Positions 33,881 through 46,079 of a stretch of DNA of 64,000 bases are shown one piece after another (the stretch's first letter is position 1; each line of letters begins with the position of its first letter). The translations under genes and the position numbers were made by a program. Below the pieces are notes generated by a model. It saw only the letters and a program-made list of their open reading frames with translations, was not told where the DNA came from and made no database searches. The stretch is from Chimonanthus salicifolius. Its lineage: Eukaryota; Streptophyta; Magnoliopsida; Laurales; Calycanthaceae. Where the stretch lies: positions 52,248,769 to 52,312,768 of the forward strand of contig CM023538.1 of the NCBI GenBank assembly GCA_013350335.1, in the 5' to 3' direction.

Positions 33881-36451
33881 TGTAACACCCCATCACGCTA
33901 CAGGCGCATTATCTCTGAAAAAGTCTCAAAACTTAACCAAGAAACGGATATCAGGCATTTTTTTTTTCGAAACAGGGTAACTACCTCCTGCTCAACAATA
34001 AAAAAAGAACAGAGTCCAAAAATAATATCCAATGTAACAAATAACCAGACTATCCAAATATAAATCGTAAAATCATCCAACGAAACATCATACAATAAAG
34101 GGTCCTTACAAGCAGGAGTCTCCCAAACTAGAACATAACCTACAAATGAGATAACTAACTACTACTAGTCCTCTCCAAGCGCCTCCTTAAGGGAGCCCGC
34201 CTGGCCCCTCCACGATTGGGGTACCTAAAAGGTAAGGGGTGAGCTAACCAGCCCAGTGAAGAGATAATACTTATCACAAGTCAGCAACAGGAATAGACAT
34301 CAGATGTACAAATACAAGAATATCTTAATAACAAAGGTGCTCATGTACATGAAGTCCAACTATACCACCAACTAATGATCCAACCAACCAAATCCAAGAC
34401 ATCGTCTCGATAGCCCACATTGGGTCCTCCAATAAACTCACCAGTACAAATGGAGACCACACAATACACAACTGCCTCAACCGCCGAAATGCAACGGGGA
34501 AACCGGCATCTCCTATAAAGGTCTTAACCGTCGGAGCATAACAGGGAAGCCAATGTCAAGGGCAGGCACCTCAACCGCCGGAATGAAACGGGAAAAACCC
34601 GCATCCCCTATGGGGGTCTCTACCGCCGGAGCGTAACGTGGAAGTCCTCCCAACAATCCAACTCATCTTATCATCATAAATGTATACACTTAAACAAATC
34701 CTCTCATGCATGCATATGGTATCATGATCAAGTATGACAACACAAACACATCCTGAGATAATACCAATATCAACTACATACTTCATCATGCAGTCAACAA
34801 ACACATAAAAATTCTTAACAAATCCTTTCATGCGTGCACATGGTATTATGATACATGTATGCGTTGTCATACAACACAAACACATCCTGACATAATACCA
34901 ATATCAACAACATATCCCATCATGCGATCAACAAGTACATAACAATTATTAAACACATGCCTCTATATCATACATGATTTCATTTGCATCTTGTGTTTAA
35001 ACACGCAACGTATCATCAACATAATTCCAGTATCATATATAATATAAATTTGTTCAATTAGAATTTTCTACCATTGCATATAATTGTTAGGAGTGCACCG
35101 AACGGATCTCTTGCAACATGATCAATTCAATAGTTTACCCTTACCGAGTGGCTTGAATAACAGAGAATCTCATTCGAATCACTCACGTCTGGGAATATAT
35201 ACTTGTATATGCAAATGAATGCTAAAAATGTGATGAGTCCCCTCACTGTGTGTGGAGTCGAAAATCCGAAGCAGGTAATCGGCTTGATGGGTTGAAGGGA
35301 GTTCAATCTGTTGAGAAAAACAAGAGTGAATAAGTAAATAAGGTAAAACAGGCAAAAATGAGAACGGATTGAAAGCGGGCCTAAAATTGGGTTAGGCCCG
35401 AAACGGGTTGAAATGGGTTGTGCCAGAAAAGCGGGCCTAGAAAGGGACGGGCCTAAAAAGAAGGCTTAGAAAGGGTCGGGCTTAAAAAGGGCTGGGCCCA
35501 AAAGGATGGGCCTACTAGAATTGGTTGGGCCAACTAACTAGGCCAAGAGTGAACTGGGCCAAAACTGGGATGGGTCGAAGAGTTGGGCCAGGCCAGAATT
35601 GGCTGGGCCGAACCAAGTCTGGGCCAAACCGATCCTAGGCTTGGCTGGGCCAAGTCCAAGACTGGGTTAAACCCGAGCTGGGCCGAACTGGGCCAAGCTG
35701 GGTCAACCCGAGCTAGACTGAACTAGGCCAAGTTGGGTCAAACCCGAGTTGGGCTGAACCGAGCCCAGGAACTTGGTTAACCCAGGTGCCCAACTAAGTC
35801 CACTCAGTGACTCGGTCGAGCCGACTTCGATGCCCAACTGAGTCGGAAGAAGGGGAAAAAAAGGGATTCAGTGAAATCCAAGGAAAATCAGAAAAAATTC
35901 AGGAAAACCAAAGAGGATGAAGAGAAACTAGGAAAACTAGGTAAAATCGAGGGAAAACAAGGAAAGTCGACGAAAATCGATGAAAACGAAGGAAAATCAA
36001 TGAAGGTCGAGGAGAGGCATGAAGAAATCGAAGAAAACTGCGAGAAATCATGGAAAGTAAGGGAAATCCAAAAGAGGAGGAGGGAGGGGGAGGGGGAAAT
36101 ACGAAAAGGGTATCTGGCTTGGGTTTAGATTTGGGGGGAACGACGACAGCAAGAAAAACGGTGACGGTAAAGCAGGAGGAGGTGACTCGGCTCAGCAGCT
36201 AGTTACACCATCGACAAAGAGAGAGAGAGGCGCAACAGCGAAGAGGATGAGGGAACCGAGAGAGAGAGAATGAAGGAGTGTCGCATGTGGGGAGGGTTGA
36301 TGGGGCAGTCGCTGCTAATGGGGGGCGGGTTTAGGTTTTTGGAAGGAGTAGATAAGAGAGAAGGGAGGGATCGCAAGGGGGCAACGACACTGTAGCTGGA
36401 ATGCTACAGTGTGCACTGAAAGGGTTTAAAGGTTTAGGGTTTTCGAGTTTT

Positions 36452-36506
<55 letters not shown>

Positions 36507-36844
36507 ATTTTATTTTTTATTTTATTTTTTTGAAATAATAAAAAAAATATCAAAGTTTTTCCAAAACTTCTTTTCAAAAAAATAAAACATAATAAAATCC
36601 AAAATCCAAAATATTTCTCGAATGCTCAATGTCGAGCGAGAAAACGTGATTTTTTTAACACTTTTCATGACTGTGGACATAATAATTATGAATTTACCAA
36701 AATGTCCTTCAAGTTCTCGAAATTAGGCAAATTGGGGCCCACCACGGAGCTTACACTCTCTTCACTGCTACCACAGTCACGAAAACAACTCCGAGCTCCA
36801 GAATCTCCTCAAAAATAGAAAAAAACTCGAAACGGGTCATTACA
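33881..36844 (-). repeat. Ty3/gypsy LTR (2,964 bp)
   Basis: On the + strand it starts TGTAACACCCC and ends GGGTCATTACA; read on - it starts TGTAATGACCC. It contains repeats with ACCGCCG-A-TG-AACGGG (34475-34640), a GGGCC-rich tract (35380-35780), a purine-rich tract (35860-36110) and a TA microsatellite. It lies next to a polypurine tract, which marks it as the 3' LTR. Confidence 0.85.
36454..36503. repeat. (TA)n microsatellite in LTR
   Basis: About 25 TA units. The second LTR copy has a shorter run at 39032-39047. Confidence 0.95.
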
Positions 36845-36860
36845 ACACTACCCCTTTAAA
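36845..36860 (-). other. polypurine tract of gypsy element
   Basis: On the - strand TTTAAAGGGGTAGTG immediately precedes the LTR start TGTAATGACCC, the expected plus-strand priming site. Confidence 0.75.
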
Positions 36861-36889
36861 GAAATTCGTCCCCAAATTTTAAACCGAAC

Positions 36890-38408
36890 TCATACCTCTA
36901 GTCTCAAACAAGGTTGGAAACTGCTTACGCATCGTTGTCTCATTCTCCCAAATAGAAGTTTCCTTGCCCTTGCGCTAGCAAACCACTAAAACGAAGTTGA
37001 TAGTCTCGCAACGAAGCCTCTGCTCTCTTGGATCCTCGATCTGCACTGGCCCTTCTTCATAGGTAATTTCCTCGTCGAGCTACACATCATCCCAGCTAAT
37101 CACATGCGACAGATTATGATGATGCTTCTGACGCATTGAAACATGGAAAAACATCGTGCACTCGGGCAAGACGCGGAGGAAGTGCAAGTTTGTAGGCCAC
37201 TTCCCCATAACTCTCCAGTACCTCAAATGGACCAATAAATCGGGGTGATATCTTTCCTCTACCTCCAAACCTTTGAATCTCACGACGGGGTGAAATCCGA
37301 AGGAAAACACGGTCTCCAACAACAAAGTCAAGTGCCCTCCTCTGACGGTCATTATAACTCTTCTACCTACTCTGGGCAGTCAATAACCCTTGTCTGATCT
37401 GTCTCACCTGCTTAGTAATTTGCCTGACCATATCTTGTCCTGATTCACTAGTCTCTGCCCAACCTAAGGGTGGCCTGCACGGTCTGCCTTAAAAGGTCTC
37501 ATGCGGTGCCATCTTGATACTAGATTAATAGTTGTTATTATAGACAAACTCAACCAAGTGTAAGTGACTCTCCCAACTACCGCCATGATCCAACACACAA
37601 GCTCGGAGCATATCCTCTAAGATCTAAATGGCTCACTCCAACCGACCATCTGTCTATGGATGGAAAGCTGAATTGAAACATAATTGTGTGCCCAACTCTT
37701 TTTACAAGCTCTGCCAAAATCGAGAGACAAACCTCAGGTCCCAGTCTGAAACAATTGACTTAGGTACATGTGGTCTAACTACCTCTGCCAAGTATAGTTG
37801 ACTCAAAGTCTTAAGAGAAAATTTCGTCTTCATACTAATGAAACGGGCCGACTTAGTCAATCGATCCATTATGACCCACACTACATCATGACCCCAAGAA
37901 GACTTTGGCAAACCAGTCACGAAGTCCATTCTAATGTGATCCCATTTCCAATTGGGGACCGTAAGAGGTTGCAAATGGTCTACCTTGACCTGTAGACATG
38001 TCAAACAGTGAGTCACAAACTCGGCTACTTCTCTCTTCATATTTCTCCACCAAAACTGTTGATGCAAGTCACGGTACATCTTTGTGCGTCCTTAAGTCAC
38101 AGTGAACCTGGAGTGATGAAAGTGTCGTAGTACCTCCTTGCGACATTGCTCGGCGAAAAGTCAAATCACCATCTCGTCCCATAGTCCATCAAAAAGATCC
38201 ACTGCTGCTGGCCACCACATTCCTCAATGTGATGCACCTCTCATCAGCCTTTTGAGCTCTCAAAACTCTATCACAAATCTTTGACTGAACAACCATGTTG
38301 CAAGGTCTGAATGCCTTATATTCTCTGATCAGACTCGATAAGGTTGTCCTCATTCTGCGACTGAAGGCGTTCGCAACTACGTCCGCCTTACCGGAGTGGT
38401 AAAACTAC
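36890..38408 (-). pseudogene. gypsy pol: RNase H end and integrase
   Basis: Reading leftward on -, an RNase H C-terminus with YHSGKADVVANAFSR (near 38390) is followed by the integrase zinc region and core (37702-38079): MYRDLHQQFWWRNMKREVAE, FVTHCLTCLQVK, WKWDHIRMDFVTGLPKS and SIVSDWDLRFVSRFW. The third acidic block is decayed. A C-terminal part follows (37080-37352) in a shifted frame. A short deletion after CLQVK removes a normally conserved Q-R-P-A-G-like stretch. Stops and frameshifts make it non-functional. Confidence 0.88.
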
Positions 38409-38412
38409 ATAA

Positions 38413-39090
38413 AGTCCACTCAGTGACTCGGTCGAGCCGACTCAGTTGCCCAATTGAGTCTGAAGAAAGGGGAAAAAAAAAGTGATTCAGTGAAATCCAA
38501 GGAAAATCAGGAAAAAATAGGGAAAACCAAAGAGGATGAAGGGAAGCTAGGAAAACCACGTAAAATCGAGGGAAAGCAAGGAAAGTCGACGAAATCGATG
38601 AAAATGAAGGAAAATCGATGAATGTTAAGGAGAGGCATGAAGAAATAGAGGAAAACGGCGAGAAATCACGAAAAAGTAAAGGAAATACAAAAGAGAAGGA
38701 GGGAGGGAGAGGGGGAAAGACGAAAAGGTTACCTGGCTTGGGTTTAGATTTGGGGGGAACGATGACGGCAAGCAAAACGCCAACGGTGTAGCAGGAGGAG
38801 GTGACTCGGATCGGTGGCTAGTTACACCACCGACGGAGAGAGAGAGAGAGAGCAGCAGCAACGAAGAGGATGAGGGAACCGAGAGAGAGAATGAAGGAGC
38901 GTCGCATGTGGGGAGGGTTGATGCGGCAGTCGTTACGAAGGGGGACGAGTTTAGGGTTTTTTGAAAGGAGGAGATAAGAGAGAAGGGAGGGATCGCAAAG
39001 GGTTTAAAGGTTTAGGGTCTTCGGGTTTTCTATATATATATATATATGTTACATTTTATTTTATTTTTTTAAAATAATTAAAAAAATATT
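38413..39090 (-). repeat. partial second LTR copy of the gypsy element
   Basis: Parallels 35798-36545 closely, including AGTCCACTCAGTGACTCGG, the purine-rich block and the TA microsatellite. It lacks the ACTGTAGC..GCTACAGT stretch found near 36390. It is truncated at both ends, joining pol on the left and a copia LTR on the right. Confidence 0.85.
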
Positions 39091-40212
39091 ACTTCCACCT
39101 ATCCAATTGATTGAGACTTTCACCCAATTCCTATCCCTCTATTTTTTATAATGGTTCAAGAGAAATACAATCTCTTTAATCCACTTCACAATGATAATAT
39201 GATTTTTCAAGTAAAAATCAAACTAAAAAGCACTTGCCTTAAAGCTTTACAAATGTAAATGTGCTCCTTGAATCACTCCCAATGTGAGCTCGTGCAATTC
39301 CGACGATCCGCCGTGTAAAGCAATCACAATCCTTGGGTGTCTAAGAAATTGGAGGTCCAATGTCTATCCTAGAAGTGTGCTTAATCCTTCTATTTGAATC
39401 TCAATATAAACCGATTGGATACTTGAATGATTTTGCAAATGAAATGCCAAGAGAGAATAAGTCACTTAATTTCTTTGATTCTAGATTGTATGGACTGGTA
39501 GATGCTGCTCTTTAATGCTCAAGAGATATGTCCCAAACTCTCAAAACAGTGATCAATTTATAGGCAAACATATAAAAAATCGGATCATAGAAACACACGA
39601 TTGATCGTGAACTGGTGATTAATCGTCCGTGTTAGAATTACTTTTCAACAACCTGACTGTTGAGCATTTAATACAAAGTAATGGCACAAAAACAGTAATT
39701 ACGATTGATCGGGCCACAAGACTGATTGTTTGTGTATCTTGGTGCAAGATTACGGGTTGGCGAATGTATCGGTCTGAGACTGACTGTTTTTTTCAGTGTC
39801 AAGTCTTATCCAGACCCAGGGCAACTGATCATGATGCCGATATGTTCCTACTCTGTACTCACGATTGGTCATGCTTTCAATGGCAAATGATTGCCGACAC
39901 GATGTGTCATCCTGACAGACAATTCATATATCTAAGTTTATTTCTGATTTGGTATTAAACACAAGTTAGGCTTGATTAATTATCCTTATGAGATCTCTAA
40001 GCTTAGGTAAGGTCAACCTAAGGTCTAGGTTCCACCTAATGTCATCTATGGTCACTTACCATCTGTGATTGCCAAACACCGTTGATCCGTTGAGTCTTCA
40101 AACTTTAAACAACTCTTGAGATTTTGAGTCTTGAGCTTCTTTCTTCAGGGCAATGCTTCACCTAAGTCGCGAACTTGACAAATAGATGACTCGGCAAGCT
40201 GGGGCACTAACA
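39091..40212 (-). repeat. SIRE/Angela-type copia LTR, truncated, - orientation
   Basis: The right end reads GGGGCACTAACA, so on the - strand it begins TGTTAGTGCCCCAGC like the other LTRs of this group in the window (compare 60591). It shares the ACTTTCACCC-ATTCC, TTATAATGGTTCAAG and AGCACTTGCCTT series. The end next to the gypsy LTR is missing. It contains CGATTGATCGTGA repeats near 39600 and 39705. Confidence 0.7.
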
Positions 40213-40373
40213 GTTTCAACACCGGGAGTACAAGTTATGGTTTATTTAGTAAAACCCAGTGAAACTATATCTCAGATCTGAACCAGATTTTTGTTCGTGT
40301 TTCAGATCAGACCTGGGGCATCAAATCACCTTGTTTTTCTTCCAAATTCGTACAGTAGCTAGATCTATCAAAT

Positions 40374-42125
40374 TGTAAACCAACAAAATAAATTTCGTTG
40401 AAAAATTCCTTTGGGGGCCCTAGATATGAATACTCTCGCGACAACGCGCAGAAAACGAGATTGTAGATATAAAAGTTCACATTGCAACATTTCTCACTAA
40501 TCAAATTATACTTCTAAAATTAGAATTTAGGAATCTAAAATTGGTCATGATAAGATTATTTACGGGTCAAAATTTCATCTATCCATGGCCGCATTTGATG
40601 ACTTAATATTCACAAAGAAAAAGATATCTAATCTCTCTAGGGTTTAATCTTAGTTTTCTTCTTCCTCCCTTCCTTCCTCCATCCTTCTCTCTCTTTGTCT
40701 ATTCGAATCTCTTATAGGAAATTCTAGCAAATTTGTTTAAGTTTGAGAGAGACTAAGGAAGTAGACAAAGAAAAGAAAAGAATAAAATTTAGGAAAAAAG
40801 CATAAAGCTACATACCTTCGAGAGATAGTTTGATGGAGAGAGAGATCCAAGAGTGCTTGAGGGTGATCGACCAAAGCTTCTTGTGGGAGAGAGAGAGACT
40901 TTCTCGAATACAAAAGAAAGAAGGAGAGTTTCGACCAAGGGGTGTTGTTTATAATTGAAGGCTTCAATCGTGAGAGAGAAAAAAATGGAAAAGGTGAGTC
41001 GGCCAAGCTTCTTTGTTTGGGTCCACCCAATCAAGCGGGCCACTAAGTAGTTTATCTTAGGAAAATACCCAAGAGCAAAATCGTGTGAGGTCTTACAATT
41101 GCACCCAACGAAAGTTAAAGGAGAATTTGAAAGAGAATCAATCGAAGGAAAGGAAGTTTGGGTATTTTCCAACTAGATCTCCTAATTATCTTTGGATTTT
41201 CTAAAATTAACTCAAGATAAAAATAAAGACCCACCTACACTCCACACGCCTAATGCATTGGGGTTACACGATTTCGAGTGTTGCTACAATCCAAAATTTC
41301 TATTTAATTGAGGGATTTTACATGTACACCAAGTTGTTAATTTTATGCGAATTGTTTTTATCTAGACAAGGAATAAAATCTCAAATTAAAACTTTCTAAA
41401 CATGCCAAGGCAAAAACGTGTGCAATGGGTTTTTCAAAGGCTAACTTCGATCATGGAAACAAAATATGAGTTTTTAATTTTATTTTGTTTTTATAAAATT
41501 CGTCCAAGGCATGGGCAATTTGGTCTTTTCACAAATTAGAATTTCAAGCTAATTTTCACACTTGAATTTTGAAATTAGAACCTAAGAATAGATTTGAGGA
41601 GATACGTCCAATGTTTAGAAGGTCATAATTCCTTCTTCTTTTTTCAAATAATAAAACCAAATTATTTTATATTTAATTTACCAATCTCCAATTTGAATTT
41701 CAATTTGCTCCAAAATCTATTTTAAAAACAGGGGTAAAATGATCTTTTCACAATCCAATGTTTTCAAACCACCTTTCACAGTTGAATTTTGAGAAATAAA
41801 ACCAAGGTTGGTTTTAATAAAATTTATCCAAGGTTTGCAAAGTCATAAATTAGATTTCCAGACACTAAAACAACTTGAATTTGTCTAATTTATTTAATTG
41901 ATTCCAAGTTTGAAATTTTATTTTCAAAACAACTTCCATTTAAAATTATTTCGTTTAAAAAATCAAGGGGAATAAAATACAAATTTCTATGTGAAGAGAT
42001 GGAAGATATTTTCTAATTTTCTAGGTGTGTTTTCAAAAATTTATTTTTCTTAGAAATTTGCTATCTATCCTTTTAAATTAATATACCTGCTCTAATGATC
42101 CATTAAATTGGGTTGGGTCATTACA
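40374..42125 (-). repeat. probable Ty3/gypsy-type LTR
   Basis: The right end GGGTTGGGTCATTACA is the + strand form of the TGTAATGACCC LTR start. The left end TGTAAACCAAC is tentative. It contains GGGC-ATTTGGTCTTTTCAC and similar words at 41515 and 41735, and purine/pyrimidine tracts around 40640-40990. No polypurine tract or PBS was found. No target duplication fits these ends. Confidence 0.45.
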
Positions 42126-42755
42126 ATCTTAATCTAGGATACCACCTGCATATCCAAATCCTAGAAACCACTCCCAATGATCGTGATTGCTCATACATCG
42201 GTGCATCATCATCATCAACGAGATCACATTGGCAGAAACTCTTCGGAAGCACATATACGAATTGCAAAGGCACAAAGGCAAGTGCTTCTCTTGTTTAATT
42301 AATATTCAAATCATCTTGTATAATGGATTAAAGCGTGTGCTTGAATCACTCCAAAAAATAAAGGGATAAGGAAGTACACGGGGTTGGTCGATCTTTTCAA
42401 AACTAGGATTTGAGTTGGGTGAAAGTCTCACTCTATTTGAGTAAGGTGTAATTCCTTCTCTATTCGTGAGGGTATAATTCCCCTCATAGTGAATTTGGTA
42501 TATCCTAAGGTTGGGTAAGTCCATCAGTGGATATAGGAGAGATTCACTCTAAACCACTTTCTATCGTGTGTATTGGTCTTGCATGTGTGATTGTTTTCAA
42601 TATTGTGCACCTTTGAATCACACACTTGATTAATCATTGTAATTCCGTTGCTTATACTATTGTTTAATCAAAAAAATTTTAAAGACCAATAAATTTTGGA
42701 GATTCCCTATTCAGCCCCCTCTAGGGTCAATCGTGTTCTAGCACCGGGACTTTCA
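42126..42755 (+). repeat. SIRE/Angela-type copia LTR 3' part, + orientation
   Basis: Follows the LTR series TGCATATCCAAATCCTA, AAGGCAAGTGCTTCT, GTGGAT-TAGG-GAG, CACACACTTGATTAATCA and TTC-GCCCCCTCTAGGGTC, ending CGGGACTTTCA. Its 5' part is replaced by the gypsy LTR on its left. No primer-binding site follows, so it is a solo or broken LTR. Confidence 0.65.
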
Positions 42756-42967
42756 CTTATCCATCTCATTGTCACACCAACCTCCTCTAAGGAGTTGGGT
42801 CGTCACACTAGTGGATGTCCAAGTGGGGGAAGGTATATACATGTGTCCTTTTTGCCTTTAAGGTAGTCTTATCGAAATTCACCATGCCCATAAAGCACAT
42901 ACTTCCCATAATCACTCTCTAATTAACCCATCGTAGGTCCACATTAAATGAGTGATGCAAAGGGAAT

Positions 42968-44485
42968 TGAAAATCCGTTACTAGAAGTATGCACGACTTA
43001 GAAGGGGGTGAATAGGTCGGTTTCAATTTTAGTTCCCTTTTAAAAATAAATCAGATTTAACAATATGTGCAGCGGAATAAAAGTGCGTGCAAGTGATAAA
43101 CAAATGAATCAAACCATTAAAGCAAACCACACATGCACAACGATATATAGTGGTTCGGTTCACCTGAACCTACATCCACTGTTGGACTCACCCTCTCTAG
43201 GGTTATCCCAAATATACTATGTATGGGTCTCACACCCAAATAGTACAACCTAGCTTTTTATAGAGGTTCAACCCAATCGGTCTAATCCTCTACACCTATT
43301 TTTTTATAGTGGTTCGAACACACTATTTTAATCCACTTTACAATGTTTGAAACAAAACAAAGAAGAAATACTTGCCTTGGGCGTTGACCGTTTTCCTTTA
43401 AGCTCTTTTTTCTTTACTGAATCTGTGTGCTCCTTTCCATTAGTTTAGCTCCATCAAAATGACTATCAGCACAACAGTATAGGACAAGGGTATGACTGGT
43501 TTTATAGTCCTATATGAACGCCTTGCTCTTCATTAGGATTGGGGTATTGATTACCCAAACATTCACTAAGAAGAATGATGAAGAAATGTGTCTAGAAGGA
43601 AGGCCGAATGATCACTCACTGGTAATCCTATTCCTGAGTTTTTTTTGAGTGTATTCGGTACTCTGAACAAAAGCCTTACTGTTATTTTATAAACAGTTTT
43701 AAGGTCTGCAGTTAGTCACGCTTGCGAGGCCTCGTTGATTCTGATGAGGCCTCGCCAGCGGTAATTTGTTGGAAAGACAACACATATATGCTGCGTAATC
43801 TGACAGACAAAATCCATCCAGATAGCAGCCAGATAGCAATCAGATATCAGCCAGCTCATCTCCACCTTGCATGACTTGCAAAACATTTATCTTAGGCTTA
43901 AATCAAGGACTTGATGGGAATATTGCAAGGTGGATTACAAATCATGGAGGAGCCTTTCCATAATTGTTATGGACAACTCTCTAAAGATATTCAAATTCAA
44001 ACTTTAAGAGAGGTGGCAACCCATGTGGTTAATTTGTTTACCATAATAAGCTTCCAATCAATTTACCATAATTACCCATCTCACCATGTGGATAATTTTA
44101 TTTACCATAATAAGTTTCCAATAAACTTACCATAATTACCTCTCAATTAAACGGTCACAGATTTTAACTTTCTAAAACTGTAAGAGACTGAGTCAGCTTG
44201 ACACAGGGTCAGCTGCACTCAGCTCTACACAACTGGCTGCGAGGCCTCGGCAGATTGCATGAGGCCTCGAGGCTGAAAGTCACTTATTATCTTATTTTTC
44301 CAATTGACTTCTAAGGTATTTGACTTAGCCTAAGGTCTCCTATGGTTCACTTACCTGTGTGCCAATACCGTATTCGGTGTAGACGCTTCAACTTCATAGT
44401 AGATCTTCTTAAACATCCAAGGCAAGTCCAACTGAGTCACGTAATTGACAATAAGGGTGACTCAGACGAAACCGGGCCACTTACA
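42968..44485 (-). repeat. SIRE/Angela-type copia solo LTR with perfect target duplication
   Basis: On the + strand it starts TGAAAATCCG and ends CCACTTACA; read on - it starts TGTAAGTGGCCC. GGAAT lies immediately on both sides (42963-42967 and 44486-44490), a perfect 5-bp target duplication. It contains the series GAAGGGGGTGAATAGG, GGTTCG-TTCACC-GAACC and a reverse CACCTTGCC-type tract. Loss of the body by LTR-LTR recombination explains the structure. Confidence 0.88.
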
Positions 44486-44904
44486 GGAATTGCATTTTCA
44501 ATTAAATGGGGCATCATAGATGTCATAAACACATCGTGTTCATACAAACACATCAATGGCAAGCATAGAACATTCCTTAAGCTTTCATACATTCAATTTG
44601 ACTTCTTTATTGGGTAGACTTCAGGATGTGGATCACACACCAACCTTGGGATATACAATTTGGTCTCATTTATACACATATCATATAGTCCTTGAAATTC
44701 ATCTTCATTCTAGCCCATCCTTGGGTGGTTTATCAACATGGATCCCAATGCTCTCATCTCACATGGTCCAAACCCAAGTCTTGCCATTATTAATTATGTT
44801 AGCCCTACATAAGGGTCTCCAATAATCATTACAATTATCTATTTTCATAACAAGATCATAAACATGCTACATATCACACAATGGGGAAATTCATAACGAT
44901 TCAT

Positions 44905-46016
44905 TAGGGTTGCAACTCGGGTCGAGTTTTGACCCGACTCGCATGACCCGACCTGAGAAATCATACTGGTCGGGTCGGGTTGAGAAAAGAAAAATCCGAA
45001 TGAAATTTGGGTCGGGTTGGACTGAGGTCTTTAAATTTCAACCTGACCCGACCCGACCCAGATTTCTTAACTAAGTATAAAAGCCTCTACCCAAAAACTC
45101 TAATCTCTCTATCTATCTCATTCTCTTTCTTTCTCATATATACAAAGGCAGAGGCAAAGGCAAGAAGACTGGGTAGCATGTCTTGAGTCTTTTGGAGAAT
45201 GGGAAACCTTCCCTCAATGAAAGTGCAAATGAAATCCGAAGGAAAGTATCCATCTTTGCTCGTTTGGTGATGGGTAATGAGGTGATTTTCCTCAACATAT
45301 CTCTCTCATTTTCTATTTTCCCTCTTCGCCATTTGTCTGTCCATTTCTTCCTTCCGCCATTTTTCTTTTCTCTTTCTCTGCTTCAACCTTTTATCTCCTC
45401 TACTGACGAATCTTTCCTTGTTTAGAGTTATTTGAAAATGGGGTACTCCTGTGGTGATTGTGAATTAGGTTGTGAAAGTAAAAGAAAGAAAGGGAAGAGT
45501 GGTGTATGGGAGGTCGCATCAGCATGTGTGAGTGGGGTGAGGGGAGAAACGTGGAATGAGAGATGGGTGGAAGATGTTAGTGAGAAAGAGAAAGGAAAGA
45601 GAGGTGACAAGACAGGTGATGGAGAAGGACGGGAGGCCAGCTAGATTTCAGATTGTGGACTATCTTTTTTACTGTTTCCTTTCTCTTCCACATGCTCATC
45701 TTCTCATTTCATCTGTTCACATCTCAGTACAGTGGACATCTGGACCAAGGGCTACAACGCGGGTTAGGTCGGCTCATGTCGTGTCGGGTATTACAAATTC
45801 GGGTCAGGTAGGGTCGGGTCGAGTAAATCGGGTTTTTAATTCAGGTCGGGTAGGGTCGGGTCGAGTAAATCAGGTTTTTAATTCTGGTCGGGTTGGGTCG
45901 GGTTGACTAAATCGGGTTTTTAATTCGGGTCGGGTTGGGTCGGGTTCAATATGTTGTGACATGGGTTAGGGTTGGGTTTATTAAAACCCGAACCGCCCGA
46001 TCCGAATTGAGCCCTA
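44905..46016. mobile_element. non-autonomous hAT transposon
   Basis: The 1,112-bp element has terminal inverted repeats TAGGGTTGCAACTCGGGTCG on the left and TAGGGCTCAATTCGGATCG read inward from the right. It is flanked by perfect 8-bp copies of CGATTCAT (44897-44904 and 46017-46024). TIR type and 8-bp duplication are diagnostic of hAT. The subterminal regions are packed with GGGTCGGGT words, a probable transposase-binding array. No transposase is encoded. The middle (45070-45750) holds a GTATAAAAG motif and C/T-rich open stretches of unknown origin. Confidence 0.92.
45797..45955. repeat. 41-bp subterminal repeat in hAT element
   Basis: Four tandem copies of a unit containing GGTCGGGT-GGGTCGGGT, then AGTAAATCGGGTTTTTAATTC. 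They lie in the right subterminal region, where hAT transposases bind repeated motifs. Confidence 0.85.
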
Positions 46017-46079
46017 CGATTCATGCATTCTATATGGCATATCAGTCCAACTTATGATGCATTAAAGTTCATCAATAAT

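Larger units (their letters stand above)
33881..39090 (-). mobile_element. Ty3/gypsy (Tekay/Del-like) retrotransposon, internally deleted
   Basis: The - orientation element comprises a complete 3' LTR (33881-36844), a polypurine tract, the C-terminal part of pol with integrase (36890-38408) and a partial LTR copy (38413-39090). Gag, protease, RT and most of RNase H are missing. The integrase sequence and the long LTRs suggest a chromovirus of the Tekay/Del group. That lineage call is inferred, since no chromodomain could be read clearly. Confidence 0.85.

Noticed and set aside
35871..36128. 85-codon Lys/Glu-rich frame resembling a coiled coil
   Set aside because: The purine-rich tract of the gypsy LTR gives Lys/Glu by composition; the second LTR copy at 38413-39090 does not keep the frame.
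40374..42125. Complete solo LTR with a target duplication
   Set aside because: The right end is convincing, but flanking 5-mers (CAAAT and ATCTT) do not match, so the left end remains tentative.
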